Of a stretch of DNA of 15,211 nucleotides, positions 7,641-13,291 are shown one piece after another. The translations under genes were made by a program, and so were the position numbers. Under the pieces are notes generated by a model, which did no database searches, was not told the origin of the DNA, and saw only the letters and a list, made by a program, of their open reading frames with translations. Origin of the DNA: BOG-1112 sp964635325 (GTDB taxonomy: Bacteria; Bdellovibrionota_B; Oligoflexia; Oligoflexales; Bog-1112). The first letter of the stretch is position 1, and each line of letters opens with the position of its first letter. Location: the NCBI GenBank assembly GCA_964635325.1, contig CAZWOL010000061.1, forward strand, positions 1 through 15,211, given 5' to 3'.

Positions 7641-7659
7641 ATGCATAAGCAGTGCCAAA
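7641..7659 (-). promoter_or_regulatory. Sigma-54-type promoter for the lytic transglycosylase gene
   Basis: On the minus strand the sequence reads TTTGGCACTGCTTATGCAT. The GG (7656-7655) and GC (7644-7643) dinucleotides are spaced exactly as in the -24/-12 consensus (TGGCAC-N5-TTGCA, here ATGCA). Transcription would begin near 7631, 24 bases before the ATG, leaving room for the AGGAGG site at 7621-7616. Confidence 0.6.
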
Positions 7660-7664
7660 GCGGC

Positions 7665-7687
7665 TTATTTGATACTTTTTCAAATAA
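7665..7687. promoter_or_regulatory. Inverted repeat upstream of the sigma-54-type promoter
   Basis: TTATTTGA (7665-7672) and TCAAATAA (7680-7687) are perfect 8-base inverted repeats with a 7-base spacer. They are centred about 45 bases upstream of the predicted start of the transglycosylase transcript, in the interval before the divergent gene at 7855. This is a candidate binding site for an activator or repressor; the protein is unknown. Confidence 0.45.
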
Positions 7688-7854
7688 TATTAGCCAGTTA
7701 ATCAGAACACCAAGCAGAGACTTGCACCAGCAAGTGACTAAACTTCAGACAGCTGCCAACAAAGATTGTCAAAAAAAGATAAAACTGCTTGGAATATTTG
7801 CGGTAGAATATGGATCGTCTTATTCAGAATAAAAGAGGAAAGGGAGCAAATCTT

Positions 7855-8247
7855 ATGCAAATATTTGCAGCACTTTGTGCATTCGGTCTTTCGCTAGGAG
7901 CTCTTGCAGCAGAGCGAGTCCATGTCGATATCAATTCCCAATGGAAACAGGAAACACTCAACATACAATTTAAGATACAAACATCTAAGGATCTCAAATT
8001 AAATCTAGAAGCTCCTTGGAAACTAAAACTTGCAGATCCTGCAGCAAAAGCATTTGCTAAAGCAACATTCTCCAAAGCCGACTTCGATACGAAGCTTCCA
8101 GGTTATACGGTTGTCAGTCGAGTGAAGAAGAATGAGCTTCCCGCAAGTTTATCCTACGAACTAACTGCGTATGTTTGCTCACATGATGGGACTCAGTGCT
8201 ATCATGACGTGGTTAAGGATGAAATCAAAGTTCCCGTTTCAAAATAA
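7855..8247 (+). CDS. Small exported protein resembling the DsbD N-terminal domain (130 aa)
   Basis: I chose the ATG at 7855, not the in-frame ATG at 7810, because GGGAG lies 8 bases upstream and the protein then starts with a signal peptide (residues 1-19, FAALCAFGLSLGALA, cleavage before ERVHV). The mature part (~110 residues) appears beta-rich. It ends with YELTAYVCSHDGTQCYHD followed by a strand (EIKVPV). This matches the end of DsbD-alpha-type immunoglobulin-like domains (Pfam DsbC, PF11412), where two cysteines near the last strands carry electrons to periplasmic partners. Here the pair is C108 and C115 (C-x6-C). No transmembrane or thioredoxin domain is attached, so it is a stand-alone version. 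It is divergent from the exported transglycosylase. The fold assignment is moderate; a redox role is inferred. Confidence 0.6.
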   Translation: MQIFAALCAFGLSLGALAAERVHVDINSQWKQETLNIQFKIQTSKDLKLNLEAPWKLKLADPAAKAFAKATFSKADFDTKLPGYTVVSRVKKNELPASLSYELTAYVCSHDGTQCYHDVVKDEIKVPVSK

Positions 8248-8295
8248 ATAACAAAGAACGAAAACGGTAACAAATATGTACCGAAAGCCAAGTGT

Positions 8296-8312
8296 GGATA
8301 TGCAAAATATCC
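8296..8312. other. Perfect hairpin upstream of the orphan sigma-54 promoter
   Basis: GGATAT (8296-8301) and ATATCC (8307-8312) flank a 5-base loop. The hairpin lies 49 bases after the stop of the preceding gene and is centred about 57 bases upstream of the predicted sigma-54 start. It could be the end of the upstream transcript (there is only a short T-run at 8326-8330) or an activator-binding dyad. Confidence 0.4.
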
Positions 8313-8333
8313 GTTAAATTGCGTATTTTTGTG

Positions 8334-8350
8334 TTGGCACGTCGCTTGCT
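8334..8350 (+). promoter_or_regulatory. Consensus sigma-54 (-24/-12) promoter facing no annotated gene
   Basis: The sequence TTGGCACGTCGCTTGCT carries every conserved base of TTGGCACG-N4-TTGCT, with GG at 8336-8337 and GC at 8348-8349. Transcription would start near 8361 on the plus strand. No gene follows on that strand: the next is ribA, convergent, whose stop codon is at 8462. The product would be a non-coding RNA or an antisense transcript to ribA. Confidence 0.75.
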
Positions 8351-8360
8351 TAATACAGAG

Positions 8361-8461
8361 CATAATCATCAACAGTACAGCAGTTACAGACACGGCCCCC
8401 CCAGGGGGGGAGCGGAGTGGGATCAGCTCGGCAATCAGCCAATCTGCATTCTTATGGCAAT
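8361..8461 (+). ncRNA. Candidate sigma-54-dependent small RNA
   Basis: This is inferred from the consensus sigma-54 promoter that points into this gene-free stretch. It contains a C7-A-G7 palindrome (8396-8410), a GAGCGGAGTGG core (8411-8421), and short pairings such as GCC/GGC across 8438-8458. I see no clear U-tract terminator, so the 3' end is unknown and the RNA may continue antisense into ribA. No translated ORF with a ribosome binding site is apparent. Confidence 0.4.
8394..8431. repeat. GC-rich palindromic element (C7-A-G7)
   Basis: Seven C (8396-8402), one A and seven G (8404-8410) form a near-perfect palindrome. The adjacent GAGCGGAGTGG resembles GAGCGTAGTCG in the element at 6541-6600. 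The homopolymer runs are a place where base-calling errors could occur. Confidence 0.55.
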
Positions 8462-9103
8462 CTATTTGAAAAGTTTGTCCAGAAAGTGACCAAGCTGACT
8501 AAACTTAGTGTGCAAATACTTTTCGTTATGTGGGTTGGTTGGACTCAAAGAAGGTACAATTTCATCGACAACGACACCTTGTGACGTGAGAGCTGCAACT
8601 TTTGCGGGATTGTTTGTATTCAGTCGGACTGAATCAATCTGTAGGGATTTCAAAATCGCAACAGCTGCCGAAAAATCTCGCAGATCATCTGGAAAACCCA
8701 ATGCGTGATTTGCTTCTATAGTATCTAAACCCTCGTCTTGTAATTGATAGGCGCGAATCTTATTACCTAAGCCAATACCTCGACCCTCATGATTGCGCAG
8801 ATAGATGATCATCCCATGCTCATCCTGCGCAATTTTTGCAAGGGCAGCATCAAGTTGTGCTTTGCAGTCACAACGCAGCGAACCCAAAACCTCTCCAGTT
8901 AGACATTCTGAGTGCATGCGCAAAAATGGTGCTTTTTCTGTCAGATCTCCCTGAGAAATCACGAGATGCTCAATTTGCTGATCTAAGGTTCTGTACACTT
9001 GTATTTTAAAAGTTCCAGCAGCTAACGGAACTCGCGCTTCCGCGTAGAGCTCAACGCCCGGCTTAGAGGTATTGCTATTCAAAGCAGAAGGAATAGAAGT
9101 CAT
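8462..9103 (-). CDS. ribA: GTP cyclohydrolase II, riboflavin biosynthesis (213 aa)
   Basis: RibA opens the imidazole ring of GTP, releasing formate and pyrophosphate, as the first step of riboflavin synthesis in the cytoplasm. Zinc ligands lie in HSECLTGEVLGSLRCDC (C67, C78, C80, numbered from the ATG at 9103). Next come the catalytic and GTP-binding stretch HEGRGIGLGNKIRAYQLQDEG (105-125), EANHALGF (130-137), the TNNPAKV motif, and the usual C-terminal NEKYLHTK...GH. It is a stand-alone enzyme of normal length, not fused to RibB. The start is uncertain: the ATG at 9103 has AAGGA 12 bases away, while a TTG at 9112 (216 aa) has it only 3 bases away. No FMN riboswitch is recognised upstream. 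It is flanked by unrelated genes. It converges on an orphan sigma-54 promoter, so an antisense transcript is possible. Confidence 0.95.
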   Translation of the reverse strand: MTSIPSALNSNTSKPGVELYAEARVPLAAGTFKIQVYRTLDQQIEHLVISQGDLTEKAPFLRMHSECLTGEVLGSLRCDCKAQLDAALAKIAQDEHGMIIYLRNHEGRGIGLGNKIRAYQLQDEGLDTIEANHALGFPDDLRDFSAAVAILKSLQIDSVRLNTNNPAKVAALTSQGVVVDEIVPSLSPTNPHNEKYLHTKFSQLGHFLDKLFK

Positions 9104-9238
9104 TGCGTACAAAAGTCCTTTTTAGATAATCCTTTATTTGAATAGTACGGAAGCGCCCCTCTGTAAACCTTAAATACTGCAAAAAATCTAAAGTTAGAGC
9201 CGCATTTTCCTTCCTTTTAATTTCCGTCCAATGCGGTT

Positions 9239-9276
9239 GGGGAGAGCTCATTAAATTTGCATGATGAGCACTCCCC
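9239..9276. promoter_or_regulatory. Long inverted repeat between ribA and the divergent gene
   Basis: A 13-base arm (9239-9251, GGGGAGAGCTCAT) and its complement (9264-9276) match at 12 of 13 positions around a 12-base spacer. It lies between two divergent genes, about 136 bases before ribA and 102 before the gene at 9378. It lacks a U-tract, so a regulator-binding dyad or UTR hairpin is more likely than a terminator. Confidence 0.5.
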
Positions 9277-9312
9277 ATTTAAACTTTAAAAATATTTGGT
9301 TATGGTAAGATG

Positions 9313-9341
9313 TTGACTTTTGGCTATATGACCGTTAGATT
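9313..9341 (+). promoter_or_regulatory. Sigma-70-type promoter for the gene at 9378
   Basis: TTGACT (9313-9318; 5 of 6 consensus) and TAGATT (9336-9341; 4 of 6) are separated by exactly 17 bases. The -10 ends 36 bases before the ATG at 9378. It is the best sigma-70-like match that I found in the window. Confidence 0.5.
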
Positions 9342-9377
9342 CCGGCCATCTCATCCATCAAAATAAGGACTCAGTCT

Positions 9378-9995
9378 ATGCAACTTCGTAAATGCCTATT
9401 CACTTTTTGTATCATCATTGGCAGCCTTTGTTCCCCATCCCAGGCGGCCCAGACAAAAGACGAGACATCTCAAGCACAATGGGCCATCCCACTTATCTCT
9501 CGTCTTGGTTCTGTGGTATTTGCAAATATTGCAGGGGGTATAGTGAGCTGGCTACAAAACGCGCGCTTCCAGCAAATTGCCACCCATAACACGCAAAATT
9601 CTAAGCCTGCAAAAGCCACAAAAAGCTCACAAGGCCAAAATGCTGTGCCAAGCTCTTTATTAGAATCTCTAGCTCAATATCACAACGATTGGTCTACTAC
9701 AGCGATCGCTGCTAATTCAGGTGCAACAGTAGTCGCTTTTGGAACATCGCTCCTTGCCCTTTTTGATCATCCCCAAGCAGCCATTCTTGGACTATCCGCT
9801 TGTATTTTTCTTTCAACGACCGCATTTGTACTTAGCGGAACCTCTGAAGCCATGCTGCTACTTAGCTCCCCTCATCTAAGCTTTAGTTTGTTCCAAGTAT
9901 TTGCACTGTCTGGAGCACCAATACTCAATTTTGCCTCCTTACTGGTGACAACTCACCTTTTTGCAATACTGCAAAACGCATACGCAAACCGTTAG
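9378..9995 (+). CDS. Membrane protein of unknown function with signal peptide (205 aa)
   Basis: The ATG is preceded by AAGGA with 8-base spacing and a good sigma-70-like promoter. Residues 1-23 form a signal peptide (CLFTFCIIIGSLCSPSQA). A weakly hydrophobic stretch lies at 40-60, followed by a polar Ser/Lys/Gln-rich segment (65-95). Then come three probable membrane helices, near 112-128, 131-153 and 165-195 (Ala/Leu/Ser-rich). The C-terminus is a short polar tail. No catalytic or binding motif is visible and I do not recognise the family. Divergent from ribA and upstream of the thioesterase-like gene by 79 bases, it may share a transcript with the latter, but nothing shows a functional link. 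Confidence 0.85.
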   Translation: MQLRKCLFTFCIIIGSLCSPSQAAQTKDETSQAQWAIPLISRLGSVVFANIAGGIVSWLQNARFQQIATHNTQNSKPAKATKSSQGQNAVPSSLLESLAQYHNDWSTTAIAANSGATVVAFGTSLLALFDHPQAAILGLSACIFLSTTAFVLSGTSEAMLLLSSPHLSFSLFQVFALSGAPILNFASLLVTTHLFAILQNAYANR

Positions 9996-10074
9996 GTCTC
10001 GAACTTTACAAAATAGGAGTGATTGCATATTCTATTGCAGCTGATGCCCAATCTTGAATCAAATCAGAGAGAAT

Positions 10075-10821
10075 ATGCAAAAGAAAAGCATCTGGTCCGA
10101 AAGCTACAAAATTGCCTCGTACATGTTGAATCTCCAGGGACGCGCTGGTCTCTTTGCAATCGTAAATCTCATTCAAGATGTCGGATGGTTGCATGCTCTT
10201 CATTTGGAGATCAAGCAACCCAAAAACCTAGGTTGGGTCTTCACTCGTCAGAAATTATCGATGCAAAAATATCCAGGATGGAATGAAGAAATAACCATCC
10301 ATACCTGGTTGCGCCCTCCTGGGAAAGACCCCTTTCTCTACAGAGACTATGAGCTATTTATGGGTGCGCAAAAAATTGGTGAGTGCACGAGCACATTCGC
10401 AGTGATGAACCTTGAGACTCGCAAGCTTGCTCCCCAAGATTGGAGCCAATACCCTGATGTCTGGCGCAGCAACGGATGCCTAAGCTCCGAACCGAGCAAA
10501 GTTCCATATGATGCAAACGCCAAAGAACTTGCTATACTTGAAGTGCGCAACAGTGATATCGACGTTAATGCTCACGTCAATAACACACGTTACGTGCAAT
10601 GGATTATCGATGCTGTACCCATGCAGCATTTGCGCTCACGCTTTTCTGTCAGTGAATACGACATCAATTTTCTCGCTGAAGCCAAACTCGGCAACACCGT
10701 TCGTATAGAACAATCGATGGAAAATTCAGAATCAACATCCGGAATCGTATATTTTCAAGGGATCTTGCAGGAGAACCAAAAGGTAGCTTTCACCTGCCGC
10801 ATGCGTTACGTGGAACGTTAG
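10075..10821 (+). CDS. Acyl-ACP thioesterase family protein (248 aa)
   Basis: The protein fits the bacterial FAT-type acyl-[acyl-carrier-protein] thioesterase family (double hotdog fold), which releases free fatty acids from acyl-ACP in the cytoplasm. The N-terminal hotdog starts with WSESYKIASYMLNLQGRAGL and LIQDVGW. The second hotdog carries the signature DIDVNAHVNNTRYVQW (161-176), with Asn165, His167 and Asn169-Asn170 at the positions of the catalytic/active-site motif DxNxHVNNxxY. Length is normal for the family. I prefer the ATG at 10075, which has a weak GAGAGA site, over the TTG at 10054, which has none and adds only seven residues outside the fold; an in-frame stop lies at 10042. FAT-type enzymes are less typical of proteobacteria than TesA/TesB types. 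Acyl-CoA hydrolysis is an alternative. Confidence 0.9.
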   Translation: MQKKSIWSESYKIASYMLNLQGRAGLFAIVNLIQDVGWLHALHLEIKQPKNLGWVFTRQKLSMQKYPGWNEEITIHTWLRPPGKDPFLYRDYELFMGAQKIGECTSTFAVMNLETRKLAPQDWSQYPDVWRSNGCLSSEPSKVPYDANAKELAILEVRNSDIDVNAHVNNTRYVQWIIDAVPMQHLRSRFSVSEYDINFLAEAKLGNTVRIEQSMENSESTSGIVYFQGILQENQKVAFTCRMRYVER

Positions 10822-10959
10822 ACATTCCAGGACAAGGCCATAAAATCAAAAATTTTTCCCTTTCCTTTCTAGCTTTTACCAAATAAATATTTTTTTCTCT
10901 CAAATCTATCTTTTGCACTACCGAAGACCTCCTTGCAATTACTCAAAGGAGAATGTCTT
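10822..10959. other. AT-rich spacer
   Basis: This 138-base stretch is AT-rich with several A and T runs (for example around 10850 and 10889). I see no convincing hairpin terminator or promoter, though the T-run at 10889-10896 could support factor-assisted termination. Confidence 0.4.
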
Positions 10960-11130
10960 ATGGGTGACAAAAATCCAAAGAATCAAAAAAAACAGTTAGA
11001 ACAGAAAAAACGTAAAGAAGAGGAAGAACAAAAAAGAAAAAAAGAAGAGATGAAAAAAAGGAATGCTGAAAATTCCAACAACTACCACAACGACAACAAC
11101 AAAGATTCATCCTACAAAAAATCAGCCTAG
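10960..11130 (+). CDS. Small lysine/glutamate-rich protein (56 aa)
   Basis: The ATG at 10960 has AAAGGAG 8 bases upstream, so I prefer it to the longer frame from 10933. The product starts MGDKNPKNQKKQ and continues as an almost uninterrupted Lys/Glu/Gln helix (residues 8-35), ending in a polar Asn/Asp/Ser/Lys tail. It has no signal peptide and no cysteine. Tiny proteins beginning MGDK.PK with Lys/Gln-rich bodies occur as uncharacterised genes in many bacteria (recalled, not searched), which supports a real gene. It is likely cytoplasmic; nucleic-acid or ribosome association is only a guess. A second ATG at 10953, nearer the ribosome binding site, opens a four-codon frame that overlaps this start. 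Confidence 0.75.
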   Translation: MGDKNPKNQKKQLEQKKRKEEEEQKRKKEEMKKRNAENSNNYHNDNNKDSSYKKSA

Positions 11131-11164
11131 ACCCCCGCTTCAACAAATCCCCAGAAGCTATCAC

Positions 11165-11184
11165 ATGGCTCTAGACAGAGCCAT
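11165..11184. other. Perfect hairpin between convergent genes
   Basis: ATGGCTCT (11165-11172) and AGAGCCAT (11177-11184) flank a 4-base loop. The hairpin overlaps the stop codon of the minus-strand gene ending at 11171 and lies 34 bases after the stop of the plus-strand gene. Neither side has a U-tract, so it may protect or end both transcripts only with help from other factors. Confidence 0.5.
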
Positions 11185-11512
11185 CTCGTGGTGTTGATGG
11201 ATATGGAGTGAGTGTACGTCGGTGGTGCCCTTGTTGCATTGATTTTGTACTCAACCCAAAATCACTCCACCGGCTCCTGAAGACACGAAAGTTACGGAAG
11301 AAAACTACAAGAGAACAGACTGTAGCTCCTCCAAAAACAACCAAAGAACCTATAGCCAGATTACGATCACGTTTTGCTTCTTCAAGATCGAGTTGCATAG
11401 CTGTAACTGCATCTCTAAGGCGTTGTAAATCCTCCTCAACCGAATTCTGCGCTGAAGCTGGAACCGCAGAGAATATTAGAAACATCAAAAGACAAATCGC
11501 ACGCATTCTCAC
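11171..11512 (-). CDS. Small membrane protein with signal peptide and coiled coil (113 aa)
   Basis: Residues 1-21 form a signal peptide (AICLLMFLIFSAVPASA, cleavage before QN). Residues 24-50 are a charged amphipathic helix of coiled-coil type (EEDLQRLRDAV). Residues 53-72 form a membrane helix. A basic tail follows (FFRNFRVFRSRW), then a polar segment. After signal cleavage the coiled coil would lie in the periplasm and the tail in the cytoplasm. The GTG start at 11512 overlaps the TAG stop of the upstream gene (TAGTG), which implies translational coupling; an ATG two codons later is an alternative. The membrane helix and following basic segment resemble those of its neighbour (TVCSLVVF against TICLLGTY), so the two may be paralogues that work as a pair. 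The family is unknown. Confidence 0.8.
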   Translation of the reverse strand: MRMRAICLLMFLIFSAVPASAQNSVEEDLQRLRDAVTAMQLDLEEAKRDRNLAIGSLVVFGGATVCSLVVFFRNFRVFRSRWSDFGLSTKSMQQGHHRRTLTPYPSTPRDGSV

Positions 11513-11901
11513 TAGGCACCCCCGGTGTTTTCAGGACGATGGACATGCAACTCTTTAGAGATAGAGTTCAAGACCTTTAATGATTTGAATTTTACGTAAG
11601 TGCCCAGCAAGCAGATAGTCAACGCTGGTAGAGCCAAAACAGCAGCAATCACCTGGTTAGCAATATACAGACGAGAAGTCGTGGTTCGTAGAACTCTAGT
11701 CTCACTTGCGATTTTTTCACAGGTCTGAAGCAAATCTTTGAACTCTTTAGCCTCAAGCGAACTTGTGAAATTGCTGCGTATGCTTTCATCCAATCGAAGC
11801 TCATAATTGTTGAAGAAATCACACGGTGATGAACTTGCCGAAGAGGCTAAGCTAAAGAAAATACCAACTACCAAAATTCGCATAGGCCTGAGACCAAACA
11901 T
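11512..11901 (-). CDS. Small membrane protein with N-terminal signal segment (129 aa)
   Basis: The frame opens at a TTG (11958) without a ribosome binding site. I chose the ATG at 11901 because GAGGG lies 6 bases upstream and the N-terminus is then a signal peptide (MRILVVGIFFSLASSASSS). The mature part has a helical stretch with two cysteines (C27, C61), then a membrane helix at about 83-102 (VIAAVLALPALTICLLGTY). A basic tail (KFKSLKVLNS) ends in an acidic/His-rich end. Topology matches the next gene, which overlaps its stop codon. The two form a unit about 80 bases downstream of the sphingomyelinase-like gene. No family is recognised. The pairing suggests a small heteromeric membrane complex, which is inference. 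Confidence 0.78.
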   Translation of the reverse strand: MFGLRPMRILVVGIFFSLASSASSSPCDFFNNYELRLDESIRSNFTSSLEAKEFKDLLQTCEKIASETRVLRTTTSRLYIANQVIAAVLALPALTICLLGTYVKFKSLKVLNSISKELHVHRPENTGGA

Positions 11902-11982
11902 CTTCATCCCTCGTAACAGACAAATGAAAGTTCGGTACTTTATATTTTTTTCCGACAAGCACCAAGGTCAAATTGACATAGC

Positions 11983-13212
11983 TTAAAATTGATAGGTCGC
12001 GATGACAGCTTCATGATCACTGAGATCATTGATTTCCCACGACTGTGAACAAAAGTGGGAATGAGCCGTAATACCTTTGCAAGAAGGTGGACCAGAGACG
12101 CAAATATTGATCGGATCTTTGATTTTCATGGGAAGAGTGTACAATCCAGGCTGAAAAATTGCCTGTCTGTGGTCTCTAGCAAGGAATATATAGTCGAGCA
12201 TTTCAGGCTGGCAGCAGGAACAATGATGCGTTGCTTTATAGTCTTCTAGACAAGCTTGAGCAGAGCCATCTCGACCTACCAAGGCATTGTCATGTGCATT
12301 TATAGAAAATGCGGAAGGAGCAATATTTGGCACTTCCGCATTCAGCACGGTCAGCATCTTTTGCACTTGATCCTGATGTCGATGCCAATCCATATTGAAA
12401 TCCCCAAGATAGAAGATTGCTTCATCCTTAGACAGATGAAGTGAACGTTCGAATTCCTTGAGTTGCTCTACTTGCCGTTTACGAACTTCAACAGCTTCCG
12501 GATAGTCCCAGGCCTGAAGATGTGTTGCAAAAATATGATAAGAACGACTCTGGCCTCCCACATTTTTTACAACTTCAGCATGAATAACCCCCTTTGCAGA
12601 CAGGCAGTCCGATCCACTGCAAAGACGTTTTGATAAAAGTGATTTACTTTTAAAAACATGGTAGTCAACCTTTCTCAGAGGCCACCGTGAAAAAATTGTA
12701 ATCCCTCCACTAAATGGAGAAAATGATGCCAGCTCCTGAAGCGTTGAATACCTGAAGTTCCAACGACTATATAGCTCTCTAAGTTGCGATTTGATCTCTG
12801 GCAAAAACAACTCAGAGTGCATAACAACATCAACCTCACCTCCATTCAAGTTTGCAACGGCTTGAGGAATATAGTTCATACGTTCAAATTGACCGTCATG
12901 GGAAAGACTCGGAGGACGCATAAAGATGTTAAACGCAACGGGTGTAAAGCGATCCACACTATCTGCAAAAGTGGGAAGAGATATAGCTCGTTCCTGGCAA
13001 AGAACCTTTGTTCCAGAAACGCAGACATTGCCATCACCCTTCACATCACTACGTACGTAGTCCATATTGAGATTATGGCAATCTAAAGGACGCACATCAC
13101 AAACAGGAGCACTGCCAAGCCATCTTGTTTTGAATTGATATTGGGCCAGAGACGGTGATGATACTGCAAACAACGACATAGAAAAGCAGAGCCAAAATGG
13201 GTGCAGGCGCAT
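11983..13212 (-). CDS. Exported sphingomyelinase-like phosphodiesterase, endonuclease/exonuclease/phosphatase fold (409 aa)
   Basis: Residues 1-23 are a signal peptide (FSMSLFAVSSPSLA). After a Cys-rich N-terminal segment (C38, C45, C64, C72), the metal-dependent exonuclease/endonuclease/phosphatase (DNase I-like) motifs appear in order: FNIF (Asn95), HSELF (Glu134), GGITIFSRWP (169-178), FATHLQA (His231), GDFN (Asp271, Asn273), LDYIF (Asp340) and the terminal LSDHEAV (Asp399, catalytic His400). The order, spacing and the THLQA form fit bacterial neutral sphingomyelinases (sphingomyelin to ceramide plus phosphocholine, Mg2+-dependent). Thirteen cysteines in the mature protein fit an exported, disulfide-bonded enzyme. 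The ATG has GGAG 5 bases upstream. Its neighbour is an exported kinase, which suggests a host-directed locus. Other lipid or nucleic-acid substrates cannot be excluded. Confidence 0.88.
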   Translation of the reverse strand: MRLHPFWLCFSMSLFAVSSPSLAQYQFKTRWLGSAPVCDVRPLDCHNLNMDYVRSDVKGDGNVCVSGTKVLCQERAISLPTFADSVDRFTPVAFNIFMRPPSLSHDGQFERMNYIPQAVANLNGGEVDVVMHSELFLPEIKSQLRELYSRWNFRYSTLQELASFSPFSGGITIFSRWPLRKVDYHVFKSKSLLSKRLCSGSDCLSAKGVIHAEVVKNVGGQSRSYHIFATHLQAWDYPEAVEVRKRQVEQLKEFERSLHLSKDEAIFYLGDFNMDWHRHQDQVQKMLTVLNAEVPNIAPSAFSINAHDNALVGRDGSAQACLEDYKATHHCSCCQPEMLDYIFLARDHRQAIFQPGLYTLPMKIKDPINICVSGPPSCKGITAHSHFCSQSWEINDLSDHEAVIATYQF

Positions 13213-13291
13213 ATGATCTCCAATGGGATTTTTATTAGACCCATTCTAGCCAATCAATGGAACGCCTAGCAAAGCAAATTCATTTTTAAGA

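Noticed and set aside
7500..7832. 110-codon plus-strand ORF across the transglycosylase 5' end
   Set aside because: It is antisense to a solid gene and its promoter region, without a ribosome binding site or domain.
8292..8489. 65-codon ORF across the orphan sigma-54 promoter
   Set aside because: Its start lies upstream of the promoter inside a hairpin, it has no ribosome binding site, and it runs into the 3' end of ribA on the opposite strand.
9075..9278. 67-codon minus-strand ORF overlapping the ribA start
   Set aside because: It starts inside an inverted repeat, overlaps ribA in a different frame and resembles no protein family.
10023..10286. 87-codon ORF with AGGAG upstream
   Set aside because: It overlaps the thioesterase gene in another frame, has no recognisable features, and the thioesterase motifs are unambiguous.
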